A stretch of 64,000 bases of DNA. It comes from Xanthobacteraceae bacterium (GTDB lineage: Bacteria; Pseudomonadota; Alphaproteobacteria; Rhizobiales; Xanthobacteraceae). Shown here piece by piece: positions 1-8,534 of the stretch. The notes below the pieces were generated by a model, which ran no database searches, was not told the origin of the DNA, and saw only the letters and a list, made by a program, of their open reading frames with translations. The DNA lies in NCBI GenBank assembly GCA_024508855.1, contig JANINJ010000075.1, positions 1 to 64,000 on the forward strand, in the 5' to 3' direction. A program made the position numbers and the translations under genes. The number at the start of each line of letters is the position of its first letter. The stretch's first letter is position 1.

Positions 1-181
1 TTAGACGAACGAGTATGCCCGTCGCCGACATGATGACCAACAGGTCTTCTGAGCGGTATGCGGCTCTATTGGCTCGTCATGGCCGGGCTCGTCCCGCCAT
101 CCACGTCTTTCTTGCCGCCATATCGTAAGGTGTGGATGGCCGGAATAAATCCGGCCATGACAAAAACTGCTTTCTTGCCAC
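1..181. other. Left-edge region without a supported gene
   Basis: No complete gene is supported here. A minus-strand ATG at 29-31 opens a frame that runs off the left edge, but only ten codons are visible, so nothing can be said of its product. The rest is mostly the dispersed inverted repeat described separately, lying just beyond the 3' end of the VOC gene. Confidence 0.4.
77..161. repeat. Dispersed inverted repeat, GGCCGG type (copy 1)
   Basis: A left half that reads GTCATGGCCGGGCTCGTCCC (77-97) is followed by a right half ending in CCGGCCATGAC. Each half is itself a short hairpin, and a GTGGATGG/CCATCCAC pair links the two. A near-identical element sits at 778-864, and relatives occur at 38353 and 40031. 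Elements of this look are scattered between genes in Bradyrhizobium-type genomes. It sits downstream of a minus-strand gene and may end transcripts. Confidence 0.75.
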
Positions 182-655
182 TCACCCGTTCGCTGCCGCT
201 TCCACCTTGGCAATGTCGATCTTCGCCATCGTCATCAGCGCCTGCATCGCCCGCTGGGCACGGCCCGCATCGGGATCCTTCAATAGTTCGATCACCCGCG
301 CCGGAGCCACCTGCCACGAGACGCCATACTTGTCCTTGAGCCAGCCGCACTGGCTGGGCTGGCCGCCGTCCGCCGTCAGCTTGTCCCAGAAGTAATCGAC
401 CTCGGCCTGCGACTTGCAATCGATGCTGAGCGAGATCGCTTCGTTGAACTTGAAATGCGGGCCGCCGTTGAGCGCAATGAAGCTCATGCCTTCGATTTCG
501 AAGGTCGCGGTCAGGACGGTGCCCGCCGGCATCGGTGCATTCTCGCCGTAGCGCAGGATTTCGCCGGCTTTGCCGTCCTTGAACACCGACAGGTAGAAAT
601 TCATCGCCTCTTCGGCTTCCTTGTCGAACCACAGGCAGGGCGAAATCTTGTGCAT
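182..655 (-). CDS. VOC family protein (PhnB-like, 3-demethylubiquinone methyltransferase-fold family)
   Basis: This 157-residue protein belongs to the small PhnB/YjdN-like branch of the vicinal-oxygen-chelate superfamily. The opening MHKISPCLWF, the central FIALNGGP with phenylalanines around it, and the closing YGVSWQVAP segment are the usual landmarks. Members are soluble cytoplasmic beta-alpha-beta-beta-beta dimers; many have no proven substrate and the old name 3-demethylubiquinone-9 3-methyltransferase is not reliable. The open frame runs 49 codons further upstream, but that part translates the dispersed repeat at 778-864 and has no family similarity, so the ATG at 655 is chosen. It stands alone, downstream of the tetR gene on the same strand. 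Confidence 0.85.
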   Translation of the reverse strand: MHKISPCLWFDKEAEEAMNFYLSVFKDGKAGEILRYGENAPMPAGTVLTATFEIEGMSFIALNGGPHFKFNEAISLSIDCKSQAEVDYFWDKLTADGGQPSQCGWLKDKYGVSWQVAPARVIELLKDPDAGRAQRAMQALMTMAKIDIAKVEAAANG

Positions 656-777
656 CGGGAACTCCCGGTTATTTGGAACGACGGGCAGATCGGGCTGAAC
701 GCCCTTTCCGCGGCTTCGGATCAAGGACGCACGGGACTTCGACGATCCGACACTGGACGAAAGATTTTTTGCCTCCG

Positions 778-864
778 TCATGGCCGGGCTTGTCCCGGCC
801 ATCCACGATTGCCTCGCTGTGATGCTGCTAAGACGTGAATGGCCGGAATAAATCCGGCCATGAC
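778..864. repeat. Dispersed inverted repeat, GGCCGG type (copy 2)
   Basis: Second copy of the element at 77-161. The left half GTCATGGCCGGGCTTGTCCC (778-797) and the right half GGCCGGAATAAATCCGGCCA (841-860) each fold on themselves. It fills much of the gap between the TetR and VOC genes and produces a spurious N-terminal extension of the VOC frame. Confidence 0.8.
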
Positions 865-888
865 GTATTTAACGCTTTGCCACTTTGG

Positions 889-1557
889 CTACCGTTTTGC
901 CGCCCCGCACATCAGATCGATCGCCCCACGCACGATCTGTTCGAGCTGCTTGCGCGGGGTGCGGGCGCGGGCGCGGATGGCGATGGTGTGGATCGTCGCC
1001 GACGCCATTTGCGCCAGCGCATCCGGATCGGCCGAGGCTGGAAGTTCTCCGGTCTCTTTCGCCCGGCGGAAGCAGATCGCGAAGGCCTTGTCGAGTTCGC
1101 CGAACCCTTCCAGCACCATGGCGCGGATATCCGGATCGGCCACCGCCTCGGACGCCGCCGTCATCACCGTGAAGCAGCCCCGCGGCCCCTCCTCGCCCGA
1201 CAGATAGATGTCGAGCGCAACATCGTAGATACGTTGCAGCCGTTTGCGGATCGGCAGTTCGACCTTGAAAATATCCTGCATCGCCGCGCGCGCATCGGCG
1301 CGATAGCGCTGGTAGGTCTTGATGTAGAGCTCGCGCTTGTCGCCGAACGCGCCATAGAGGCTCGGCCGGTTCATGCCGGTGGCGGCGCTGAGATCGTCAA
1401 GCGAGGTACCGGCAAAGCCATCCTTGCGGAACAGGTCGAGCGCCTTGGCCAGCGCAACGTCGGGCTCATAGGCACGCGGCCGGCCGCGTCGTTTCGGCGC
1501 GGGTGCCTCAACGGTCGCAGATGATGCTGCCGCAGGCGATTTCTTTTTTTGTACCAT
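889..1557 (-). CDS. TetR/AcrR family transcriptional regulator
   Basis: The protein has 222 residues. A basic, alanine-rich leader (1-28, with KRRGRPR) precedes a TetR helix-turn-helix at about 33-78, in which TSLDDLSAATGMNRPSLYGA is the recognition region. The C-terminal half is the helical ligand-binding and dimerisation domain. TetR proteins are usually repressors released by a small molecule. The gene is divergent from a glutathione S-transferase gene with a 98-base gap containing a dyad, so the GST is the likely target and autoregulation is likely. The ligand cannot be told from sequence; an electrophile or toxic aromatic that GST handles is an inference. Confidence 0.92.
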   Translation of the reverse strand: MVQKKKSPAAASSATVEAPAPKRRGRPRAYEPDVALAKALDLFRKDGFAGTSLDDLSAATGMNRPSLYGAFGDKRELYIKTYQRYRADARAAMQDIFKVELPIRKRLQRIYDVALDIYLSGEEGPRGCFTVMTAASEAVADPDIRAMVLEGFGELDKAFAICFRRAKETGELPASADPDALAQMASATIHTIAIRARARTPRKQLEQIVRGAIDLMCGAAKR

Positions 1558-1582
1558 TTCGCAAATAATTCCTTGACCGTCG

Positions 1583-1605
1583 TTATATTATGCGGAACAG
1601 TATAA
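1583..1605. promoter_or_regulatory. Possible TetR operator between tetR and gst
   Basis: The dyad TTATA-N13-TATAA lies in the AT-rich divergent gap between the TetR gene (starts 1557) and the GST gene (starts 1656). A TTGACC hexamer at 1573-1578 could serve as a -35 element toward the GST. The arms are only five bases long and AT-rich, so this is suggestive only. Confidence 0.3.
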
Positions 1606-1655
1606 AAATCAACGCGCGTTCGATACCACCCATCATAAAGCCCAAGGAGTCTTTC

Positions 1656-2300
1656 ATGGACCTCTATTTCTCGCCGCTGGCCTGCTCGATGGCGACCCGT
1701 ATCGCGCTCTACGAAGCGGGAGCGGACGCCGGCTATCTCGAAGTCGATCCCAAGACGAAACGCGTACAGCACGACGGTTCGGACTTCCTCTCCGTCAATC
1801 CGCTCGGGCTGGTGCCGACGCTCCGCACCGACGACGGCGTCGTCCTCACCGAGAACGCCGCGATCCTGCAATACGTCGCGGACCGGCTGCCGAATGCCGG
1901 AATCTCCGCGCGCAACGAGAGCGAACGCTCGCGCCTGCATCAATGGCTGTGCTTCATCGGCACCGAACTGCACAAGGCGCTGTTCGTGCCGCTGCTCGAC
2001 AAGAAGGCGCCGCCGGAGATGAAGGCCTATACGCTGGAGAAGGGCCTGTCGCGGCTCGATTATCTCAACAGCTACCTCGAAGGCCGCGAGACGCTGCTCG
2101 ATCACTTCAGCGTCGCCGACGCCTATCTCGTCACGGTCATCAACTGGACCATGGCGACGCCGCCGATCGATCTGGCGAAGTGGCCGAACATCAAGGCGTA
2201 TTACGAACGCCTGCGCACAAGGCCAAGCGTGGCCAAGGCAATCGCCGAAGAGTTCGAACTCTACAAGGCCGAACTCGCGCGCCACAAAGCGGCGGCGTGA
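1656..2300 (+). CDS. Glutathione S-transferase family protein
   Basis: The 214-residue protein has both GST domains. The N-terminal thioredoxin fold (1-80) contains LACSMA, with the Cys-Ser pair typical of bacterial beta-like GSTs, the cis-proline segment NPLGLVPTL, and the glutathione-binding ENAAILQYVAD. The all-helical C-terminal domain covers about 90-205, with SVADAYL near the end. GSTs conjugate or transfer glutathione in the cytoplasm, often for detoxification. The start at 1656 is set by AAGGAG at 1644-1649; the 22 codons of open frame upstream lie in the AT-rich promoter region. The divergent TetR gene probably controls it. Confidence 0.93.
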   Translation: MDLYFSPLACSMATRIALYEAGADAGYLEVDPKTKRVQHDGSDFLSVNPLGLVPTLRTDDGVVLTENAAILQYVADRLPNAGISARNESERSRLHQWLCFIGTELHKALFVPLLDKKAPPEMKAYTLEKGLSRLDYLNSYLEGRETLLDHFSVADAYLVTVINWTMATPPIDLAKWPNIKAYYERLRTRPSVAKAIAEEFELYKAELARHKAAA

Positions 2301-2420
2301 AGGAAATAAGGCGTCGTGGCTGGACGTGTTCCGGCCGTGACGCCTTGCCTCTCGTCGCTAAAGGTATTGATTTCCGGTGGTGGCCGCCCTTCCCCCTGAG
2401 TGCCGAAATAACACCGGCAA

Positions 2421-3332
2421 TCACAAGGTGGGGCGATACGAAAGAGCCGCGGCCGTCGGGGTCGGCACCGTCTGATATTGTTGTTCAAGCAACTCCGGAT
2501 ATGCGTTCGGTCCCACGTAAGCCAGCAAGGCTGTCATACCGTCGGCTCCTGCCGAGATATTGATGCGCTGCGCATCGGCAAAAATAACGTCGCCGAGAGC
2601 GGTATGTGCAAGATCGATCTCTGCGTCGCCGCGGATGACCAGAATCCAGCTTTCTGGTGGCGCTTTAAGGACCCAGTCGGAGTTCGGGAGAAGTTCGATT
2701 TTCTCGAATATGAAATGAGGGCTGGCAATGAGGAGCGTTCTCGAATCGGAAAATTTTCGTAACAATGGCCGATGTCGGGCTATTCCCCTCTCCGCAACAG
2801 CCACCGCGTTCTCTGTGTGCAATTCGCGTTGGCGTCCGTAATCGAACAGGCGGAAAGTGGCGTCGCTACGCTGCTGAATTTCGGCAAGGACGATGCCGGC
2901 GCCGATGGCGTGAATAGTGCCTGCGGGAACAAAGATCACATCATCCTTACGAACCGGTCGCCATTGAACGAGGTCGGCGATCGATCCGTCCGCAATGGAA
3001 ATCCGAAGCTCCTGCGGCGTCAGCGAACGTTTCAGCCCGACCGCGACCTGAGCACCGGGCTCCGCATCAAGAATGTACCACGCCTCGGTTTTACCGTTCG
3101 GCAAACCGATCGATTGCGCGAATTCATCGTCGGGATGGACCTGTATGGAGAGCGGCTCGGTTGTGAAAAGTAACTTGAGCAGCAGCGCCGATTCCGGCGC
3201 GCCGGCAGTCGGGCGCTGGTACCACAATTCGCCGATTGCGCCATCGTTTACCGGCGCCGTTGCCCATGGCTGCAGATAGGTGCTTCCCCACGGCTTGTAT
3301 GTGATCTGTGCAACGGCACGTTCGATGGTCAT
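2421..3332 (-). CDS. manA: Mannose-6-phosphate isomerase, class I (short form)
   Basis: This 303-residue protein interconverts fructose-6-phosphate and mannose-6-phosphate, the entry step to GDP-mannose. The zinc ligands of the cupin core are visible: Gln64 and His66 in SIQVHPDD, Glu83 in GKTEAWYIL, and His141 in VPAGTIHAIG. EIQQRSDATFRLFDYGR follows as in the family. The length matches the short Bacillus-type enzymes rather than the roughly 390-residue enterobacterial form. It lies 71 bases downstream of galE on the same strand and is probably cotranscribed with it, which fits a role in making sugar nucleotides for the EPS locus. Confidence 0.93.
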   Translation of the reverse strand: MTIERAVAQITYKPWGSTYLQPWATAPVNDGAIGELWYQRPTAGAPESALLLKLLFTTEPLSIQVHPDDEFAQSIGLPNGKTEAWYILDAEPGAQVAVGLKRSLTPQELRISIADGSIADLVQWRPVRKDDVIFVPAGTIHAIGAGIVLAEIQQRSDATFRLFDYGRQRELHTENAVAVAERGIARHRPLLRKFSDSRTLLIASPHFIFEKIELLPNSDWVLKAPPESWILVIRGDAEIDLAHTALGDVIFADAQRINISAGADGMTALLAYVGPNAYPELLEQQYQTVPTPTAAALSYRPTL

Positions 3333-3403
3333 GGCGGCTCTCTAAATTTATAATTCGCAATGAATGGAATAGCAGGCGCAGATCACCAATCCGGCCGTCC
3401 GGA

Positions 3404-4456
3404 TCACGGAACTGCCGCATGCGCGTAATTGGAATTATCCGCGAACCTGACCATGCCGGATCGCTGCTCGCGCGCAGCCGCAACCGCGGTCAGCTTTTTC
3501 TCCCAGTCGTGGGCGTGCTCAATCATCTTCGGCAAATCGTCGAATTCCGGTTTCCATCCCAGTTTCTTGAGCTGATCGCTATCTGCCACAATGGAGGCTG
3601 GATCTCCCGCCCGACGAGGCGCCTGGCGGGTTTCGAAATCAACTCCCGCGACCCTCCTGACCGAGTCCACTACTTCTCTGACTGAATATCCCCGTCCATA
3701 GCCGCAATTGAGCGTTTGGGATTCACCACCGTTGCGCAGATGATCAAGTGCCGAGAGATGTGCACGTGCCAGGTCGGAAACATGTACGTAGTCGCGCACG
3801 CATGTTCCGTCAGGTGTCGGGTAATCACTGCCATAGATGCTCATGTAAGGACGCCGACGAAGCGCCGTCTCAAGCGCCACTTTGATGAGATGCGTCGCAC
3901 CTGGCGTCGATTGACCATGGCGCCCGGCCGGGTCTGCACCCGCGACATTAAAATAACGCAGCGTCATATGCCGCAGACTGCATGCAGCACTTGCGTCGAC
4001 CAGCATATACTCCGACATCAGCTTCGACATTCCATAAGGCGAAAGCGGCGACGGGCGCGCCGCCTCACTTACGGGCGTGAAACTCGGATTGCCATAAACC
4101 GCCGCAGACGAAGAGAAGACAAAGTGTTTCAAGTTTCCTTTCACCGCCGCTTGCAGCAAAGCATGTGTCTTTACCGTGTTGCTGAGATAATATTTGAGCG
4201 GGTCCGCAACGGATTCCGGGACGATTATTTTGGCCGCGAAATGAAGGATCGCATCGATCCTGTGGGTTCGTATAAGACGCGATACCAGCTCGATGTCTCC
4301 CACATCGCCGACGACTAAAGGCACGTTGGACGGCACCGCTTCCCGGCTGCCGGTCGACAGATCATCCAGCACGATCGGAATTTCACCCCGATCGAGAAAA
4401 GCGAGAACTGTATGGCCGCCAATAAAGCCGGCACCGCCAGTGATCAATGTCGTCAC
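3404..4456 (-). CDS. galE: UDP-glucose 4-epimerase
   Basis: The 350-residue protein is a short-chain dehydrogenase of the extended class that interconverts UDP-glucose and UDP-galactose with tightly bound NAD. The Rossmann motif GGAGFIGG is at 7-14, the Ser/Thr region FSSSAAVYG at about 114-122, and the catalytic Tyr141-x3-Lys145 in YGMSK. CVRDYVHVSDLA and the GYGRGYSV segment are typical of GalE. The start codon is GTG, placed by GGAAGGAG just upstream. In rhizobia the same enzyme is called ExoB when it serves EPS synthesis, and here it sits with manA in the EPS locus. Confidence 0.94.
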   Translation of the reverse strand: MTTLITGGAGFIGGHTVLAFLDRGEIPIVLDDLSTGSREAVPSNVPLVVGDVGDIELVSRLIRTHRIDAILHFAAKIIVPESVADPLKYYLSNTVKTHALLQAAVKGNLKHFVFSSSAAVYGNPSFTPVSEAARPSPLSPYGMSKLMSEYMLVDASAACSLRHMTLRYFNVAGADPAGRHGQSTPGATHLIKVALETALRRRPYMSIYGSDYPTPDGTCVRDYVHVSDLARAHLSALDHLRNGGESQTLNCGYGRGYSVREVVDSVRRVAGVDFETRQAPRRAGDPASIVADSDQLKKLGWKPEFDDLPKMIEHAHDWEKKLTAVAAAREQRSGMVRFADNSNYAHAAVP

Positions 4457-4817
4457 TTGATCGCTCCTTCCGATGGGTCACGTTACTCGGTCGCGCAGTT
4501 TCGACGCAGCGCTCGCAGAAAAATTCAGAATGAACCGGATATTCCTGCGCACGATTTGTTTCTCATGACACAACCTTCGCCATCCATTTGTCGATCTGGC
4601 ACTTGAGGTAGTCAGAAGGGATTAGAAACCGCTACGATTTAAGGGCATTCCGAACGAAGCGATTCCGGTTTGCGCGAAGAGAACGTTTCAATTTCGAAAA
4701 TTGCAGCTTCGATTCCGACTCAATCGGAAGTGAAGAAGCTTCGATCGTTCACAACATCCACGAAGCCGCAGACACAATAGGTTCGCTGCATCGGGACGCT
4801 CGCACGGACAACAGTGG
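4457..4817. other. Gene-free gap between galE and the GT2 gene
   Basis: About 360 bases separate two minus-strand genes. No credible frame or RNA gene is seen. It is wide enough to carry a separate promoter for galE-manA, so the GH5-GT2 pair and galE-manA may be separate transcription units. Confidence 0.5.
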
Positions 4818-5822
4818 CTATGCTCCCCTGCCGCGGAGCCGTGAAAACAGATACCTGGAGCGGATTTCAGCGGCGCCGCCAAAACGGGTTCTGGCGTAGG
4901 CGAACGTCGTAAGGCCGAGCCCCGCGACGATCGCTCCGGCCCGCATCGCGGCGCCGGCCTGACCGCACAGGGCGGCACCCAGGTTCTTTACAACGGCGCG
5001 CGGCAACACCACCCGGACGTAACGCCCTTCCGCGCCGAGGCCATCCTTGGCCCCGGCGAGACTCGTTAGCACCGCCTTAGCGGTACCCTCGATGAGACAG
5101 CGGTGAGCGAAGTAGCTCCACGTGGTGCGCTGGGCAGGCACGGCATGATGCACCCGTGCACCCGGCCGATACGCGAAATAGCCGCCCGGATGGAGGCGGA
5201 CAGCGCGAATGCATAATTCCGTCTCTTCACAACTCTCGGCCTTCCCGCCGAATGTCGCCCGACCGCTGACGGAGAAACCAAGCTTGCGGCGTCCGAGATC
5301 CGAGGTAAAGCCGCCAGCGCGACGCAGCACGTCGGCGCGCAGCGACATATTGGCGCCGATGGGATTGCGGATGCGCCCGTTGGGTACGTGCATGCCGCTG
5401 TAGGTGCAGCCAACCACCCAGCGGAATTCGTCCGGAAACCAGGAGGGCGGTGGCACCCGCCAAAGCGGCTCGACCGGCCCACCGGCTCCCAGCACAGCCG
5501 GATCCTGGTAGGCGTCGAGCAGTTCCTCCAACCAGCAAGGATCGGCAACCGCATCGTCATCGAGGAAGCAGATAACGGGAGCCGTTGCGTGCTCCGCCCC
5601 CGTCATGCGGCCACCCGACAGACCGGCCTCCTTGGCGTTTGCGAGAACCGTTACACCTTCGATCTCTCGCGCCGCTCGTTCGCGCAAGGATTCGTTATTG
5701 TCCACGACCACGAATATCTCCCGCGCCGCGAGCGTTTGGCTGCGGACGGATTTAACGGCGCTGTTCAATTCATCCCAGCGGTCAAGCGTGTGCGCACAGA
5801 TCACGACAGAAGCTTCGATCAT
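4818..5822 (-). CDS. Glycosyltransferase family 2
   Basis: The 334-residue protein has the GT-A fold of family 2. ASVVICAHTLDRW at the start binds the nucleotide, FLDDDA (about 91-96) is the DxD-type metal and sugar-nucleotide site, and GANMSLRADVLRRAGGF followed by CEETELCIR (the ED acceptor and base region) completes the pattern. The last roughly 60 residues include a hydrophobic stretch that may hold the enzyme at the membrane. Its start overlaps the stop of the upstream GH5 gene by the four bases ATGA, so the two are translationally coupled. Donor sugar and linkage cannot be read from the sequence; transfer to a lipid-linked EPS unit is the contextual inference. Confidence 0.9.
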   Translation of the reverse strand: MIEASVVICAHTLDRWDELNSAVKSVRSQTLAAREIFVVVDNNESLRERAAREIEGVTVLANAKEAGLSGGRMTGAEHATAPVICFLDDDAVADPCWLEELLDAYQDPAVLGAGGPVEPLWRVPPPSWFPDEFRWVVGCTYSGMHVPNGRIRNPIGANMSLRADVLRRAGGFTSDLGRRKLGFSVSGRATFGGKAESCEETELCIRAVRLHPGGYFAYRPGARVHHAVPAQRTTWSYFAHRCLIEGTAKAVLTSLAGAKDGLGAEGRYVRVVLPRAVVKNLGAALCGQAGAAMRAGAIVAGLGLTTFAYARTRFGGAAEIRSRYLFSRLRGRGA

Positions 5823-7057
5823 GGGATCTCCCGAAGATTAATGGTTCGAGTCCGGCCGGTTTCGCGGATTTGTGCTGCTCGGGCGGTGGCCGCCTTGAGG
5901 ACATTCCATATCGGGCTCCCGTCGTTGCGGATGTCGAACTGGTCATGTTCGTCGGCGGGATAGCGTCCGTTGTCTTGCCGCGACACCAGTCGCCAGACGA
6001 GCCAACCACCGCAATCTGGATCGCGGGCAAGCGTATCGAGCCACATGGCGTAAGCTTGTGCGGAATCCCGATTGGACCGTGCGTAACCGAATTCTTCCAG
6101 AAGAACGGGCTTCCTGGCGCGGCCGGCTATTCCGCAGAATTCGGTGATCGCTTCGCCGAACTGGCGCGCGGTGAGGCCGTAATAAAGCGGGTAGCCGTGC
6201 CAGGTGCCGAAATCGAGGGTCGCGATAGTGAGATCGGCTAGCCGTGGAGTAACGTTGGCGTGTCCTGAACTGACCAGATGGTTGGGATCGAGCGACTTGA
6301 CGTAGGCCGACATTTCAGCCGTCCAGTCCAACCGCAAGGACTCGGGGCGCGCATTGCCCTCGTTCATCAACTCCCAGGCCATGATGGTCGGGTCGTCCCG
6401 ATAGGCAACCCCGGTAAGCGAATTGACTCGCCGCACGACATGCTCGACCCAGGTTTTGTAATCGCGCTTCGTGCGCGGATCGCTGAAGAAGAACGTCGAC
6501 TTGTCGGCGCTTCCATACCAGGCCCGCATCTGCTGAGCGCCGCCGGTATAGTCCCAGAAATCCAGAAAAGCGATGATGAGCTTCAGGTGGCGCTTTCCCG
6601 CTTCGGCGACAAGAAAGTCGACCTTCTGCATTCCGTTGGGACCGTCATCGATCGCCATCGCGTTTTTCTCTGCATCCCAATAGATCAGGTCGGCATGTCC
6701 GACGCCGAGATTGCTGGAATCTGCGGCCGGGTTCGGCCAGTTCCAGATCGTGGGGACGCTTCCATCGCGCGACCCGATCACCGGCTGGAGGAAAGTTCGG
6801 ACGACATTGGCGCCCATCGCCACCGCATCGTCCAGAACACGCGTGACCTCGCCTTGCGACGCGAAGGTGAGATAATGATTGTTGATGCCGGTCACGAAGA
6901 ACGGCTTGCCGTCCATCATAAACTCCGTACCGGAAGTGCTGATGAAGGGCATTGCCTGCGGATGATCCGCCGCGGCTGCCGAGGGAAACAGGAACGCGAG
7001 CGGCAAGAGGCAAGCACCGCGCAACCCGTTCTTCGCTCGTTGCCAGCCAACGTTCAT
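5819..7057 (-). CDS. Secreted glycoside hydrolase family 5, beta-mannanase-like
   Basis: The 412-residue protein begins with a signal peptide (basic stretch, hydrophobic core to about residue 25, then SAAAA before DHPQ), so it should act in the periplasm or outside. The TIM-barrel has the GH5 markers: WELMNEG with acid/base Glu233, and VLLEEFG with the nucleophile most likely Glu322. FMMDGKPFFVTGINNHYL near the start and WLVWRL near the end resemble endo-beta-1,4-mannanases (GH5_7-like), though other beta-glycan specificities are possible. It is coupled to a GT2 gene and stands in an EPS locus with manA, so trimming of the locus's own polymer is the most economical role. Confidence 0.85.
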   Translation of the reverse strand: MNVGWQRAKNGLRGACLLPLAFLFPSAAAADHPQAMPFISTSGTEFMMDGKPFFVTGINNHYLTFASQGEVTRVLDDAVAMGANVVRTFLQPVIGSRDGSVPTIWNWPNPAADSSNLGVGHADLIYWDAEKNAMAIDDGPNGMQKVDFLVAEAGKRHLKLIIAFLDFWDYTGGAQQMRAWYGSADKSTFFFSDPRTKRDYKTWVEHVVRRVNSLTGVAYRDDPTIMAWELMNEGNARPESLRLDWTAEMSAYVKSLDPNHLVSSGHANVTPRLADLTIATLDFGTWHGYPLYYGLTARQFGEAITEFCGIAGRARKPVLLEEFGYARSNRDSAQAYAMWLDTLARDPDCGGWLVWRLVSRQDNGRYPADEHDQFDIRNDGSPIWNVLKAATARAAQIRETGRTRTINLREIP

Positions 7058-7248
7058 CGGAGCAGATGACCGTCTCCGAAAGCGGAGCGCAACAGCACCG
7101 AGGGGTTACCTCTTCTGGCTTCGCGCTCCAGAGCGCCGCACCCTTCAGAGTAATTGGCTGAGCGCGTTTGCTCCCGTATCAGCACAGTTCGACTGCTTGG
7201 GGGTTTCCTGGCTGACTCTGGTCCAAAAGTCGGCTCATGAGGTAAGCC

Positions 7249-8469
7249 ATGACGGATACCGACGTCGCAATCATTGGCGGAGGTCTTGCTGGATCGACAG
7301 CCGCAGCCATGCTGGGGCGTGCCGGCATCCGCACCATGCTCATCGATCCCCATCGGATCTATCCGCCGGATCTACGCTGCGAAAAGCTCGAAGGCGGGCA
7401 AGTATCGATCTTATGCAAGACCGGCCTCGCAGATGCTATCTTGCCGTCAACGACGTTCGATGGCGACACGCGCGGCGGCAAGGCCTGGGTCGCGCGCTTC
7501 GGGCACTTGGTCGACCAACGCCCGGGAGGTCAGCACGGCATCCTCTATGACGACCTCGTCAATGCGATGCGCGCCGCCGTTCCTCCGAGCGTCCCGTTCA
7601 CGGTCGCAAAGGCGACCGGCCTCACCATCGGGAACGACCTTCAGCAGGTCGCATTGTCGAATGGCACCAACATCTCGGCACGCCTCATCGTACTTGCCCA
7701 CGGACTGAGCGTAGCCCTGAAGGATCAGGTCGGCATCGAGCGCGTCGTAACGAGCCCTTGCCACTCGATCACGATCGCCTTCGACATCAAACCTCGCCAG
7801 GCCACGGCCTTTAATTTCGCATCGCTAACCTATTATCCCGAGCGTACTGCCGACCGGATGGCATACCTCACTCTGTTTCCCATACGAACATCGATGCGGG
7901 CAAACTTGATGGTCTATCGGAACATGGACGATCCATTGCTGCAGAAAATTCGCCGCCATCCTGAACAAAGCCTGTTCGAATTGATGCCCAATTTGCATCG
8001 CCTCACGGGCGAAATCGAGGTGTCCAGCCCGGTCAAGATCCGGCCCGCCGATCTCTACGTCAGCAAGGGCCATCGGCAACCTGGCATCGTCCTGGTCGGC
8101 GATGCATTCGCAACTTCATGCCCGGCCGCCGGCACCGGCACCGGAAAAGTTTTCAACGACGTCGAACGGCTGTGCAACATTCACATTCCAAATTGGCTCG
8201 CGACGCCCGGTATGCCGGCCGACAAAATCGAACAATTCTACAACGATCCAGTCAAGTGCGACTACGATGCTGCTTCCTCGTCATTCGCCTATCAATTGCG
8301 CTCGATATCGATCGACGATGGATTTAACTGGCGCTTGCAACGCTATCTGCGCTTCATAGTCCGAGCGATGATCGGCACAGCACGTCAGCTCGGCATGATT
8401 GCGGTTGCCGATCAAGTCGCATCCGAGGGATTGGCCCAGCGTGTTCGTAGCCTTGCGAACCGAGCCTAG
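7249..8469 (+). CDS. FAD-dependent oxidoreductase (geranylgeranyl-reductase/halogenase-like fold)
   Basis: The 406-residue protein is a group A flavoprotein. The dinucleotide-binding VAIIGGGLAGSTAAAML is at about 6-22, and the second FAD motif VLVGDAFATSCPAAGTG is near 283-299. This pattern occurs in geranylgeranyl reductases, tryptophan halogenases and aromatic hydroxylases. The halogenase WxWxIP motif is not seen, so a reductase or hydroxylase is more likely. GAGGTAAGCC precedes the ATG. It is divergent from the GH5-GT2 pair over a 191-base gap. The substrate is unknown; a lipid carrier or an EPS substituent are both only guesses. Confidence 0.75.
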   Translation: MTDTDVAIIGGGLAGSTAAAMLGRAGIRTMLIDPHRIYPPDLRCEKLEGGQVSILCKTGLADAILPSTTFDGDTRGGKAWVARFGHLVDQRPGGQHGILYDDLVNAMRAAVPPSVPFTVAKATGLTIGNDLQQVALSNGTNISARLIVLAHGLSVALKDQVGIERVVTSPCHSITIAFDIKPRQATAFNFASLTYYPERTADRMAYLTLFPIRTSMRANLMVYRNMDDPLLQKIRRHPEQSLFELMPNLHRLTGEIEVSSPVKIRPADLYVSKGHRQPGIVLVGDAFATSCPAAGTGTGKVFNDVERLCNIHIPNWLATPGMPADKIEQFYNDPVKCDYDAASSSFAYQLRSISIDDGFNWRLQRYLRFIVRAMIGTARQLGMIAVADQVASEGLAQRVRSLANRA

Positions 8470-8503
8470 AGCCGCATCCACTTCACTAGAAGACGCTCTG
8501 ACT
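8468..8503. repeat. Short relative of the AGAGC...CGCTCT element
   Basis: Just after the stop of the FAD oxidoreductase gene, TAGAGCCGCATCCACTTC runs on to GACGCTCTGA. It shares TAGAGC, ATCCACTTC and the closing CGCTCT with the fuller element at 11623-11723. It lies between convergent genes and may act as a shared transcription end. Confidence 0.4.
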
Positions 8504-8534
8504 TCTGGATCAGGTGACGCCGGCTGCAATGGTT

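Noticed and set aside
1-60. Possible start of a minus-strand gene running off the left edge
   Set aside because: Only about ten codons are visible from the ATG at 29-31, too little to support a call.
7249-8469. Tryptophan halogenase assignment for the FAD oxidoreductase
   Set aside because: The FAD motifs agree but the halogenase WxWxIP motif was not seen.
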